Source of the DNA: an uncultured Akkermansia sp. | GTDB taxonomy: Bacteria > Verrucomicrobiota > Verrucomicrobiia > Verrucomicrobiales > Akkermansiaceae | Assembly (NCBI GenBank): GCA_947629715.1 | Contig: CANRET010000007.1 | Location: forward strand, 1 to 55,112 | Length of the DNA stretch: 55,112 bases | Reading direction: 5' to 3' | Shown: in pieces, positions 25,229-32,072 of the stretch | How the letters are laid out: every line of letters begins with the position of its first letter | Position numbering within the stretch: position 1 is the stretch's first letter | Translations under genes and position numbers: made by a program | Notes under the pieces: generated by a model | What the model was told of the DNA's origin: nothing | Databases searched by the model: none | What the model saw: the letters and a program-made list of their open reading frames with translations, nothing else

Positions 25229-26355
25229 GGTATTTGATTAGCTTGATATCGCGCGATGAAACTGCTCTTGAAAGCAGCGAATTGACCGGCTGCAATGGCG
25301 CTTCGCGCTTGCTCCATGAGCCGCATGTAAAAGTACAGGTTTTGGAATGAAAGCACCCGCTGCGCCAGCAGTTCTCCCGCACGAAAGAAATGGCGTATCG
25401 CCGCGCGCGAGAAGCGTGCCACATGCGGATGGCTTTCTTCATGAAGGGGACGCGCATCAGTTTTCCAACGTTCATTCGTGATATGCATCGGTCCGTCCGG
25501 CGTGAGCGCAATGCCGTGCCGCGCCAAGCGCGTGGGCATCACGCAGTCGAACATGTCCACTCCGCGTTCGATCATCTCCAGCAGCTGCACAGGTGTGCCG
25601 AGTCCCATGGCGTAACGAGCCTTTCCCTTCGGCAGGAAAGGCGTAACGTTCTCAATGGCGCGCAGCATCTCTTCCTCCGGTTCGCCCACAGAAACGCCGC
25701 CGATGGCATAACCATCAAAGTCCATCTCCGCGAGCTGCTCAGCGCACGACCGACGCAAATCAGCAAACACCGATCCCTGGACAATGCCGAAGTGCTGCTG
25801 GGGCGCTTGTCCGCTCATAGGAGCGTGCTCCTGCACCCAAGCCTTACAGCGCGCTGCCCAACGCAAGGTAAAACCCATAGATTTTTCGGCGTAGGCGCGG
25901 TCGCAGGGGTAGGGCGGACACTCATCGAAGAGCATGGCGATGTCCGCCCCAAGGTTTGCCTGGATTTCCATGCTTTTTTCCGGCGTGAGCATCATAGACG
26001 CCCCATCGATGTGATTGCGAAAGCGTACGCCTTCTTCGCTGATCTTGCGCAACTGCGCAAGACTCCACACCTGAAAGCCACCGGAATCCGTGAGCATCGG
26101 CCGCGTCCATCCGGCAAACTTATGCAATCCGCCTAGATCACGGATTACCTCATCCCCCGGGCGCACACAAAGGTGGTAGGTGTTGCCCAACATAATTTGA
26201 GCGCCTAATTCCTCCAGCTCCTCCGGGTGCAATGTCTTTACTGTTCCCTGAGTTCCCACAGGCATGAAGGTCGGCGTGGGCACATCCCCGTGAGCCAGAT
26301 GCAGCTCTCCGAGACGCGCCCCCGTCGGGTCCGTACTGTGCAGTGTGAAGCTCAT
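25225..26355 (-). CDS. tgt: tRNA-guanine transglycosylase, zinc site degenerate
   Basis: A 376-residue protein; ATG 26355 overlaps the trmB stop by 4 bp and matches the family N-terminus. It exchanges guanine-34 of certain tRNAs for the queuosine precursor. Catalytic features are intact: TDSGGFQVWSL, GGVSVGE (with the bacterial Val) and FDCVMPTRLARHG with the nucleophilic Asp. The normally conserved CxCxxC zinc ligands are absent: the segment that is usually PLDPECDCYTC reads PLHEESHPHVA here, while the later RH remains. No frameshift explains this. Activity may persist with an altered metal site, or be reduced. Confidence 0.92.
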   Translation of the reverse strand: MSFTLHSTDPTGARLGELHLAHGDVPTPTFMPVGTQGTVKTLHPEELEELGAQIMLGNTYHLCVRPGDEVIRDLGGLHKFAGWTRPMLTDSGGFQVWSLAQLRKISEEGVRFRNHIDGASMMLTPEKSMEIQANLGADIAMLFDECPPYPCDRAYAEKSMGFTLRWAARCKAWVQEHAPMSGQAPQQHFGIVQGSVFADLRRSCAEQLAEMDFDGYAIGGVSVGEPEEEMLRAIENVTPFLPKGKARYAMGLGTPVQLLEMIERGVDMFDCVMPTRLARHGIALTPDGPMHITNERWKTDARPLHEESHPHVARFSRAAIRHFFRAGELLAQRVLSFQNLYFYMRLMEQARSAIAAGQFAAFKSSFIARYQANQIP

Positions 26356-26936
26356 GCCTTGCTGATAAATCGTGCAGAATGAATTGATCGTCCCTGCGAC
26401 TCCCACTGTCGCTGGAAATCCGTGTCAGGATAGTCCTCCAGATCGGGCCATTCCGTCTGCTCAAAAAGCGCCGAAGACTTCACACACGCACACACCCACT
26501 CGTAATATTCCTCGTGATCCGTTCGGAAGAGCAGTTCGCCGCCCGGTGCCAATGCACGATGCAGCGTCGGCACAGTTTCTTCCTGCACGAGTCGTTTCTT
26601 GTGGTGTTTTTCCTTAGGCCAGGGATCAGGGAAAAGGTAGTGCAGTCGCCTGATACTCCCCGGTTCCACCATCCATTCCAAAAAGTAAAGTCCCTCCGCA
26701 CGCAAAGCGCGCACATTCTGAAGACCGAGCCTGTCTCCCCGACTGCACACCTTGCGGAGACGCCCCAGCAAACGCTCTACTCCCAGATAGAGGCGATCCG
26801 GATGCTGCTGAGCTACTGCCAGCAGAAATCCGCCGTCTCCGCACCCCAAATCCACCTCATACTCCTGTCCGTTTCCGAATATCTCCGTCACACTGTAGCG
26901 ACGAAAATAATCCGGTGGTATAAAGGCAGTAGCCAT
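26352..26936 (-). CDS. trmB: tRNA (guanine-N7-)-methyltransferase
   Basis: A 194-residue S-adenosylmethionine-dependent methyltransferase that makes m7G46 in tRNA. It has the SAM motif DLGCGDGGFLLAVA, the GVERLLGRLRKV segment, the signature LHYLFPDPWPKEKHHKKRL and RTDHEEYYEW. Slightly shorter than E. coli TrmB because it lacks the N-terminal extension. It overlaps tgt by 4 bp, so two tRNA-modifying enzymes are coupled, and it starts 6 bp after the secreted protein gene. Confidence 0.94.
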   Translation of the reverse strand: MATAFIPPDYFRRYSVTEIFGNGQEYEVDLGCGDGGFLLAVAQQHPDRLYLGVERLLGRLRKVCSRGDRLGLQNVRALRAEGLYFLEWMVEPGSIRRLHYLFPDPWPKEKHHKKRLVQEETVPTLHRALAPGGELLFRTDHEEYYEWVCACVKSSALFEQTEWPDLEDYPDTDFQRQWESQGRSIHSARFISKA

Positions 26937-26942
26937 GATGGC

Positions 26943-27980
26943 TCAGCGCTTATTTTCTTTCTTAGGTTTCAGCGGCACTGCGTGCAAAGGCTGAGGAGCC
27001 GCTCCCTTGTACTGCGGATTCATCGAGGCGATATGCTCATTGGTCACCGTGAAGGTGAAATTCCCCCCCCTCGCTTCATCTGTGGCATCCAATATGTGGT
27101 CAAAGACGCACACCGGACGATTGCCGGGTGTTTCCGGCATCACAAACACTCCGATCCCCATGGAGGGGTGGTCCTGCTCATTGGCGCTGGGCTTAATGGT
27201 GTAGGCAATCGTGTTCGTGCCTCTCCTCAACCCGCCGGATATCGTATCGGCCCGTCTCTCGTCATCGAACTCGTGAATCGACACCCCATTGATGTGTACG
27301 TCGATGTTGCGTCCGGGACAATCAACGAATATCTTGCCGATGAGTTCCGGCTTGGCGCACGCCGGCGGAGGTACGGGAATGCTACGATACGGGTGGAACC
27401 CGTCTTGCTCCCGCAACAAACTCAAATCACGCGCTTGCAGCCGTTTGAGCGCTCCGGGCAAACGACTCAGATCAAAAAAGCGCGTTTGATCCAGCCGCCA
27501 TTTTCCATTCTCATGGACAAACTCCAAGACAAAGGCGTTTTGCTTCGCTCCGGCATCGCCGAGCTGCATCTTGCCCAGGTAGGTTGCGGCCATTGTCCGA
27601 CCGCTGCATCCACTCAGCGCTCCAACGAATTGAAAGTTCTCCAGCTGAGGCGCGTTTTGCGCACTGCGGAAAAAGTCCCGAGGAAATGTTCCGCGTTCCG
27701 AGATGATGAGGTTGCGCACTTTCATCTGGCGCGAGAGCGAAGTGCTGCTGCGCCAGGCAGTTTCATCTCCGCGCTGTACGCTCAGTCTCCAAGTATTGTA
27801 CGTTGTCTCTGCCAGTGTACGCGCTTTCTCCTGGTTTGGAGTTGCAATGCCATCCGGACTCACCTGCAGCGCCTCATTCGTCTGGGGAGGGTTCGCGGGG
27901 GGTGGAACTTGCTGTTGACCAACCGCCATCCCGACTGCTACCACATACACGATCCATGCTGCCGTAAAAAGTTTTCTCAT
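26943..27980 (-). CDS. Secreted protein of unknown function with NTF2-like domain
   Basis: A 345-residue protein. ATG 27980 gives a signal peptide with core AAWIVYVVAVGMAVG. A Pro-rich linker follows; then a region (about residues 50-190) with the helix-plus-sheet pattern and closing ENGKWRLDQTRFFDL of NTF2/SnoaL-like domains. The C-terminal part (about 215-320) looks like a beta-sandwich (IDVHINGVSIHEFDDE, GTNTIAYTI). I do not recognise a named family. It heads the operon with trmB, tgt, yajC and aroE. A run of eight Gs in the coding strand (27063-27070) is a possible slippage site. Confidence 0.8.
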   Translation of the reverse strand: MRKLFTAAWIVYVVAVGMAVGQQQVPPPANPPQTNEALQVSPDGIATPNQEKARTLAETTYNTWRLSVQRGDETAWRSSTSLSRQMKVRNLIISERGTFPRDFFRSAQNAPQLENFQFVGALSGCSGRTMAATYLGKMQLGDAGAKQNAFVLEFVHENGKWRLDQTRFFDLSRLPGALKRLQARDLSLLREQDGFHPYRSIPVPPPACAKPELIGKIFVDCPGRNIDVHINGVSIHEFDDERRADTISGGLRRGTNTIAYTIKPSANEQDHPSMGIGVFVMPETPGNRPVCVFDHILDATDEARGGNFTFTVTNEHIASMNPQYKGAAPQPLHAVPLKPKKENKR

Positions 27981-27990
27981 TACCCCCAAA

Positions 27991-28019
27991 TACATACATC
28001 AGACTTGCCTTTTTTGCAA
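27991..28019 (-). promoter_or_regulatory. Promoter of the secreted protein-trmB-tgt-yajC-aroE operon
   Basis: TTGCAA (28019-28014), 17 bp spacer and TATGTA (27996-27991) on the minus strand, leader about 4 nt. The palindromic TTGCAA lies within the spacer of the divergent promoter, so the two face each other closely. Confidence 0.45.
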
Positions 28020-28033
28020 GAAAATTGCATACT
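28005..28033 (+). promoter_or_regulatory. Possible promoter of the hydrolase gene
   Basis: TTGCCT (28005-28010), 17 bp spacer and CATACT (28028-28033), leader about 5 nt to ATG 28045. The -10 box is weak. Confidence 0.35.
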
Positions 28034-28044
28034 CGAGCGTGGGT

Positions 28045-28926
28045 ATGACGCCATTTGCCAGCAAATATCGCCCGGGCTTCGATCCTCCTCGGAGCGATAT
28101 GCTCCTCTCCGCCCCGACGGTTGTGTGGAAACGCTTTGCAGATGGCTTTTCGCTGCACTCTTATATTTTTGCACCACCCGGTCACCGCGCCTCCGACCTC
28201 CTCCCGGCAGTTGTCTTTTTCAGCGGCGGCATGTGGACGCATGATTGCTCCGATGATTTTGCTGCCTGGGCATTCCACCTGGCCCACCAGGGCATTGTCT
28301 GTTTGATCCCTGAATACCGCACATACGAACATTTCGATGTTACAGCAGATGAAATTATTCTGGAGGGCATCGATGCTTGGAACTGGGTTCACGCCAATGC
28401 TCCCGGTTTAGGAATTGACCCGCGCCGCATCACTTTGGCAGGAGCTGATGCTGGCGGACTGATGGCTCTCAACGCTGCCATGCAGCCTGTCATCCTTAAG
28501 CGCAAGTGGTGGCAAATAGGCAAGCGCGACGTGCTTCCGCTCACTCCAGCAGCTGTTGCCATCTTTCGTGGAGTCATCGATCCATGCGCCCCGGAAGCTC
28601 GTCCCTTGTGCGTCCATCTGGACAGCTCTGATCCCGATCTCGTGAATCCTTGCGCTCTGCTGCGCAAACGTTTGCCCCCGCTTTTCTGCGTCCACGGCAT
28701 GCAAGATCCCCTGCTCGATTATGAGATGCGAGAGTGGTTCTGCCATGAGTGGGAACGTGCTGGCAACACTGCTCACTTCATGCTTTGCCCTCGTGCAGAT
28801 CACACACTCATGCGATTTGAGGTCAACCCCGCTAACTTTGAGCAAATTCTCCTCTCATGGGAAGAGTTTATGATTTCGCTCAGTCTTTGGCCAGAGGAAG
28901 TTATGGAAGAAACCGCGCTCAATTGA
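28045..28926 (+). CDS. Alpha/beta hydrolase (HSL-like) with Asp at the nucleophile position
   Basis: A 293-residue protein; ATG 28045 is preferred over a GTG two codons upstream. The fold order fits the hormone-sensitive-lipase/esterase group: an oxyanion-loop equivalent FFSGGMW, the strand LIPEYRTYE, the nucleophile elbow LAGADAGG, VHGMQDPLLD with a candidate acid Asp221, and ADHTLM with His253. The elbow is normally GDSAGG; here Asp135 replaces Ser. Asp is the nucleophile in haloalkane dehalogenases and epoxide hydrolases, so the enzyme may be redirected or inactive. No signal peptide. It lies divergent from the trmB operon. Confidence 0.75.
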   Translation: MTPFASKYRPGFDPPRSDMLLSAPTVVWKRFADGFSLHSYIFAPPGHRASDLLPAVVFFSGGMWTHDCSDDFAAWAFHLAHQGIVCLIPEYRTYEHFDVTADEIILEGIDAWNWVHANAPGLGIDPRRITLAGADAGGLMALNAAMQPVILKRKWWQIGKRDVLPLTPAAVAIFRGVIDPCAPEARPLCVHLDSSDPDLVNPCALLRKRLPPLFCVHGMQDPLLDYEMREWFCHEWERAGNTAHFMLCPRADHTLMRFEVNPANFEQILLSWEEFMISLSLWPEEVMEETALN

Positions 28927-28996
28927 TAACCTTTTCTGGCAGGTATTGAAGAATGCATCGTTCTTCCGAGTCCAAGCAGGTGAAAGGAATGATCTC

Positions 28997-29257
28997 ATGA
29001 TGCACACGAAACTCTTTATCCTCCCTCTCGCGATGCTCCTTACTTTGCCTTGGAATTCTGCGTTTGCCCTCACCATCAATCTGAACGACAATCGGGAGCG
29101 TCCTGTCGAGCATCGCCGTGATGAACGCGCTCGAGAGGCCCGACGCGATGAACAACGGCGCGACGATCGCAGAATGCGTCGCGATGATGATTCTAATTCC
29201 GTGCGTCGCTTCTTTAAGCGCGTGAACAGAGACGGTAACCCTAGTCATCGGCAGTGA
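28997..29257 (+). CDS. Small secreted Arg/Asp-rich protein
   Basis: An 86-residue protein. ATG 28997 has a GAAAGGA ribosome-binding-like stretch 8 nt upstream, one of few in the window. A signal peptide (about residues 1-24, LFILPLAMLLTLPWNSAFA) precedes LTINLNDN and then a highly charged segment of alternating Arg, Asp and Glu (about 32-70). It would be a secreted, disordered or helical polyampholyte. Function unknown. The 173 bp after it (29258-29430) hold no gene, only the cdaA promoter. Confidence 0.65.
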   Translation: MMHTKLFILPLAMLLTLPWNSAFALTINLNDNRERPVEHRRDERAREARRDEQRRDDRRMRRDDDSNSVRRFFKRVNRDGNPSHRQ

Positions 29258-29390
29258 TAAACAGGAGTTTTGTGGTGCGGACGGCAAAAGCAGGTAAGGA
29301 GACCTCTCGCGACCGACTCTCACATCTCCAATTGTGCCGACTTGAAAAATCACATTTCAACATTGAGTCGTCTGTTCGATCAAATAGGAC

Positions 29391-29418
29391 TTGTCAAGGC
29401 GTCAAAGCATGGTAAGAT
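29391..29418 (+). promoter_or_regulatory. cdaA operon promoter
   Basis: TTGTCA (29391-29396), 16 bp spacer and TAAGAT (29413-29418). The predicted start is about 6 nt before ATG 29431. Confidence 0.55.
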
Positions 29419-29430
29419 GAGTCTGCACAC

Positions 29431-30288
29431 ATGGATGTGGCGCTTATAGCGAAGTACCTGTTTGAAATCACCGTGATGTGGGTGATTTTCTACCAGCTGT
29501 ACCGTCTTTTCCATCGTGAACGGGCTGCGATGATACTGGGCGGACTGGTTGTACTCAGTCTGCTCGCCCTTGCTTTCATCAAGATCATTGATGCCACGGA
29601 ACTGGAAGTTATCGGAAGCGCTTTGGTCCCCATCGGTACCATTCTTGCTATTCTCTTCCAAAGTGAGATACGCACGGCTCTCGCTCGAATCGGTCGTGGC
29701 AGTTTGCGCAAGTTTCTTCACCACGGTTCCACGAAGTCCGGCTTTATTGAGAAGATTTGCGATGCTGTGAGCTACCTTACCAGCCGCCGCTTCGGCGCCC
29801 TTATCGTCATTTGCCGAGAGGACAAGCTTTCCGCTCAAGTTGCCAACGGCATCCCCCTAGATGCCGTTTTCACTGCAGAGTTGGTTGGAAGCATCTTCTA
29901 CGTTAACAAGCAAGGGCAGGGCAATCCATTGCACGATGGCGCCGCCATCATCGACAATGAGCGCATCATTGCCGCTGGCGTGATTCTCCCGGTGTCCGTG
30001 CGCGAATTGTCCGATCGTTCCTTGGGATTGCGCCACAAAGCCGGTATAGGCATAGCAGAGGAATCCGATGCCATCGTCATCATCGTGTCTGAAGAAACCG
30101 GTGGCATCTCTCTGGCCGTGGGCGGTTCGCAAGCCAGCAATGCCGCTCCGGAACTGCAGCGTGACCTTTCGATTGAACTTCTTAAATCTCGTCTCGAAGA
30201 ATTACTTGATTACCATGAGCGACCGGAACTCCAACATACCCCAACGGATCCCGCTGACCAAGACTCTGAAGGAAATTCTGACGAATAA
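29431..30288 (+). CDS. cdaA: Membrane diadenylate cyclase CdaA (c-di-AMP synthase)
   Basis: A 285-residue protein with three N-terminal membrane helices (about residues 6-22, 33-52 and 58-76) and a DAC domain (about 95-250). The catalytic DGA is at 169-171 (PLHDGAAIIDN). The ATP-binding RHR motif reads RHKAG here (201-205), a conservative change. SEETGGISLA follows. It converts two ATP to c-di-AMP, which controls osmotic and cell-wall homeostasis. The acidic C-terminal 40 residues extend beyond the domain and overlap the next gene by 74 bp. First in an operon with a YbbR-like anchor, bioD and folP. Confidence 0.93.
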   Translation: MDVALIAKYLFEITVMWVIFYQLYRLFHRERAAMILGGLVVLSLLALAFIKIIDATELEVIGSALVPIGTILAILFQSEIRTALARIGRGSLRKFLHHGSTKSGFIEKICDAVSYLTSRRFGALIVICREDKLSAQVANGIPLDAVFTAELVGSIFYVNKQGQGNPLHDGAAIIDNERIIAAGVILPVSVRELSDRSLGLRHKAGIGIAEESDAIVIIVSEETGGISLAVGGSQASNAAPELQRDLSIELLKSRLEELLDYHERPELQHTPTDPADQDSEGNSDE

Positions 30289-30478
30289 CTGGATCCCGAA
30301 ATACCTGTGCTTGCTGTTGGCAGTCACCGTGTGGGGCGTTGTTCTTTTTTCCACAACATCACGCGAATCCGGATGGGAGAGCGACGCCTCTGTGGCCGCA
30401 CCTGAGGACACCAATGCAAAAACAGAGCGTTCCGCTGATTCATCGGACCGCAATTTCCCCAAGTCTCTTGTTCCCTGA
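30215..30478 (+). CDS. Short single-pass membrane protein, YbbR/CdaR-like anchor without YbbR domains
   Basis: An 87-residue protein that starts inside cdaA. Residues 20-48 (EILTNNWIPKYLCLLLAVTVWGVV) match the way CdaR/YbbR proteins begin: a short cytoplasmic segment ending in NW, then one membrane helix ending in W. The usual four YbbR repeats are missing; only a short acidic Ser/Asp/Glu tail follows. CdaR normally follows CdaA and regulates it. I infer a minimal CdaR-like partner. It ends directly before bioD (TGAATG). Confidence 0.65.
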   Translation: MSDRNSNIPQRIPLTKTLKEILTNNWIPKYLCLLLAVTVWGVVLFSTTSRESGWESDASVAAPEDTNAKTERSADSSDRNFPKSLVP

Positions 30479-31135
30479 ATGGACGTGTCGAAAATGAGAG
30501 GCTTCTTCATCACCGGTACCGACACCGAAATCGGAAAAACCTACGTGACATGCGCTTTGTTGCGCGATCTTCGTGAACGCGGTTTCCGTCCCATGGGTTA
30601 CAAACCTGTCGCTTGCGGCGACAGGAACGACCCGCGTGCCATGCGCATCGCTGCCGGTGAGTCTTCTTTTGAGCTGGAAAAAATCAACCCGGTGTATCTG
30701 CGGGCTGCCGTTGCTCCGAGCTTGGCAGCTGAACTGGAGCAGCGCTCTCTGAGGTTGGAGGATATGACGGGAGGATTGCAATTGCTGGCGGATGCCGGTT
30801 ATGATCCTATTTTGGTCGAAGGAGCAGGTGGTTGGGAAGCTCCTTTGACTCCGGGAAAGACGATGGCGGATTTGGCGGTCATCATGGGACTGCCGGTCGT
30901 GCTGGTGGTAGGTAACAAGCTCGGGGCGGTCAACCATGCCGTCCTCACCATGCAAGGCATACGCGCTCGTGGACTGGAATGTCGAGGTGTTGTACTCAAT
31001 CAAAAGGAAGAAGAATGGGACGCAGCTTGCGTGAGCAATCGTCGGCTTATCGAGGAGTATTCCGGCATGCCGGTTCTTGCGGAACTGATCTGCGGACAGC
31101 AGGACATTGATTCGCGCATGGTGTTGGGCGTGTGA
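30479..31135 (+). CDS. bioD: Dethiobiotin synthetase
   Basis: A 218-residue ATP-dependent enzyme of biotin synthesis. It has the P-loop GTDTEIGKTYVT at residue 13, GYKPVACGDR, VEGAGGWEAPL and VVGNKLGAVNH. The family start could also be at the second Met (30494). The first ATG abuts the previous stop codon, which suggests coupling. No other biotin genes are nearby; it appears to be co-transcribed with cdaA and folP for lack of an intervening promoter. Confidence 0.93.
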   Translation: MDVSKMRGFFITGTDTEIGKTYVTCALLRDLRERGFRPMGYKPVACGDRNDPRAMRIAAGESSFELEKINPVYLRAAVAPSLAAELEQRSLRLEDMTGGLQLLADAGYDPILVEGAGGWEAPLTPGKTMADLAVIMGLPVVLVVGNKLGAVNHAVLTMQGIRARGLECRGVVLNQKEEEWDAACVSNRRLIEEYSGMPVLAELICGQQDIDSRMVLGV

Positions 31136-31157
31136 TCCGGAAATCGATTGTCATTTT

Positions 31158-31985
31158 ATGGAAACAAGAATATGGAAGCTCCGCCGCGGCGAGTTGCAGC
31201 TACCTCCCGGTGGAGTCATCATGGGGATTTTGAATGTTACTCCCGATTCTTTTTCAGATGGCGGGCAGCACAACGAACCACAAGCTGCGCTGGAACATGC
31301 TGAACAAATGCTGTCCCAGGGAGCAGCTATTATTGATGTGGGCGGAGAATCTACGCGTCCCGGCGCAGTGGAGGTCGATGCTGCAGAAGAACTCCGCCGA
31401 ACGGAGCCGACGTTGCGCCTGCTGCGTGAGCATCTGCCTGATGCTGTCATTTCTATTGACACCCGACATGTGGAAGTAGCCCGAGCAGCACTGGAAATCG
31501 GCGCAGATGTCGTGAATGACATTTGTGGGCTTGGTGACCCTGCCATGCGTGAGCTGTGTGCGCGGAGCGGATGCGGAGTGGTCATCATGCACATGCAGGG
31601 CGCTCCCTCTACCATGCAGCACAATCCCTCCTATTCCGACGTACTGACCGATGTTCGTAACTTTCTGAGGAGGCGGGTCGATTTGGCATGTGACTCCGGC
31701 ATTGAGGTCAATCGCATTTGTCTGGATCCCGGCATCGGCTTCGGAAAATCCGTAGAGCACAATTTGCAACTTATCGAGGGGCTTGAATTCGTGCGCTACC
31801 GTAATTTACCCATCCTCATGGGGCTTTCACGAAAACGCTTTCTTCGCGCCGTCCTGCCCGACGATTCAGCTGCCACGGTTACTATGAGCCTTCGCGCCGC
31901 TGCGCATGGCGCCCAAATTCACCGTGTGCATGACGTCGCGCCGCTCCACTTTGCCCTGCGCTCCGCGTATGGCGACAGGATCTAA
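31158..31985 (+). CDS. folP: Dihydropteroate synthase
   Basis: A 275-residue TIM-barrel enzyme of folate synthesis that joins p-aminobenzoate to the pterin pyrophosphate. Signature 1 is GILNVTPDSFSDGG and signature 2 DVGGESTRPGA. VNDICG, MHMQGAPSTMQ, LDPGIGFGKS and the final SLRAAAHGAQIHRVHDV are all present. ATG 31158 is used; an upstream frame overlaps bioD. Last gene of the cdaA operon. Confidence 0.94.
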   Translation: METRIWKLRRGELQLPPGGVIMGILNVTPDSFSDGGQHNEPQAALEHAEQMLSQGAAIIDVGGESTRPGAVEVDAAEELRRTEPTLRLLREHLPDAVISIDTRHVEVARAALEIGADVVNDICGLGDPAMRELCARSGCGVVIMHMQGAPSTMQHNPSYSDVLTDVRNFLRRRVDLACDSGIEVNRICLDPGIGFGKSVEHNLQLIEGLEFVRYRNLPILMGLSRKRFLRAVLPDDSAATVTMSLRAAAHGAQIHRVHDVAPLHFALRSAYGDRI

Positions 31986-31986
31986 T

Positions 31987-32063
31987 TCCGCACACCAAGC
32001 ACGGGAGTCCGCCTGTCAGAAAAATCGTCAACGAAAACACCCTCCTCACGCTTGATGTGCGGA
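31987..32063. repeat. Long inverted repeat between convergent genes
   Basis: TCCGCACA (31987-31994) pairs with TGTGCGGA (32056-32063). After a 2 nt mismatch, AAGC (31997-32000) pairs with GCTT (32050-32053). The loop is 49 nt. The 87 bp gap between folP and the convergent membrane protein gene contains little else. It could be a bidirectional terminator or a remnant of a small mobile repeat. Confidence 0.6.
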
Positions 32064-32072
32064 GAACTTAAC

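Noticed and set aside
23837..25237. 466-residue plus-strand frame opposite aroE and yajC
   Set aside because: Antisense to two well-identified genes and with no recognisable domain.
26514..28244. 576-residue plus-strand frame opposite trmB and the secreted protein
   Set aside because: Cys/His/Arg-rich shadow; the minus-strand genes have clear motifs, overlaps and a promoter.
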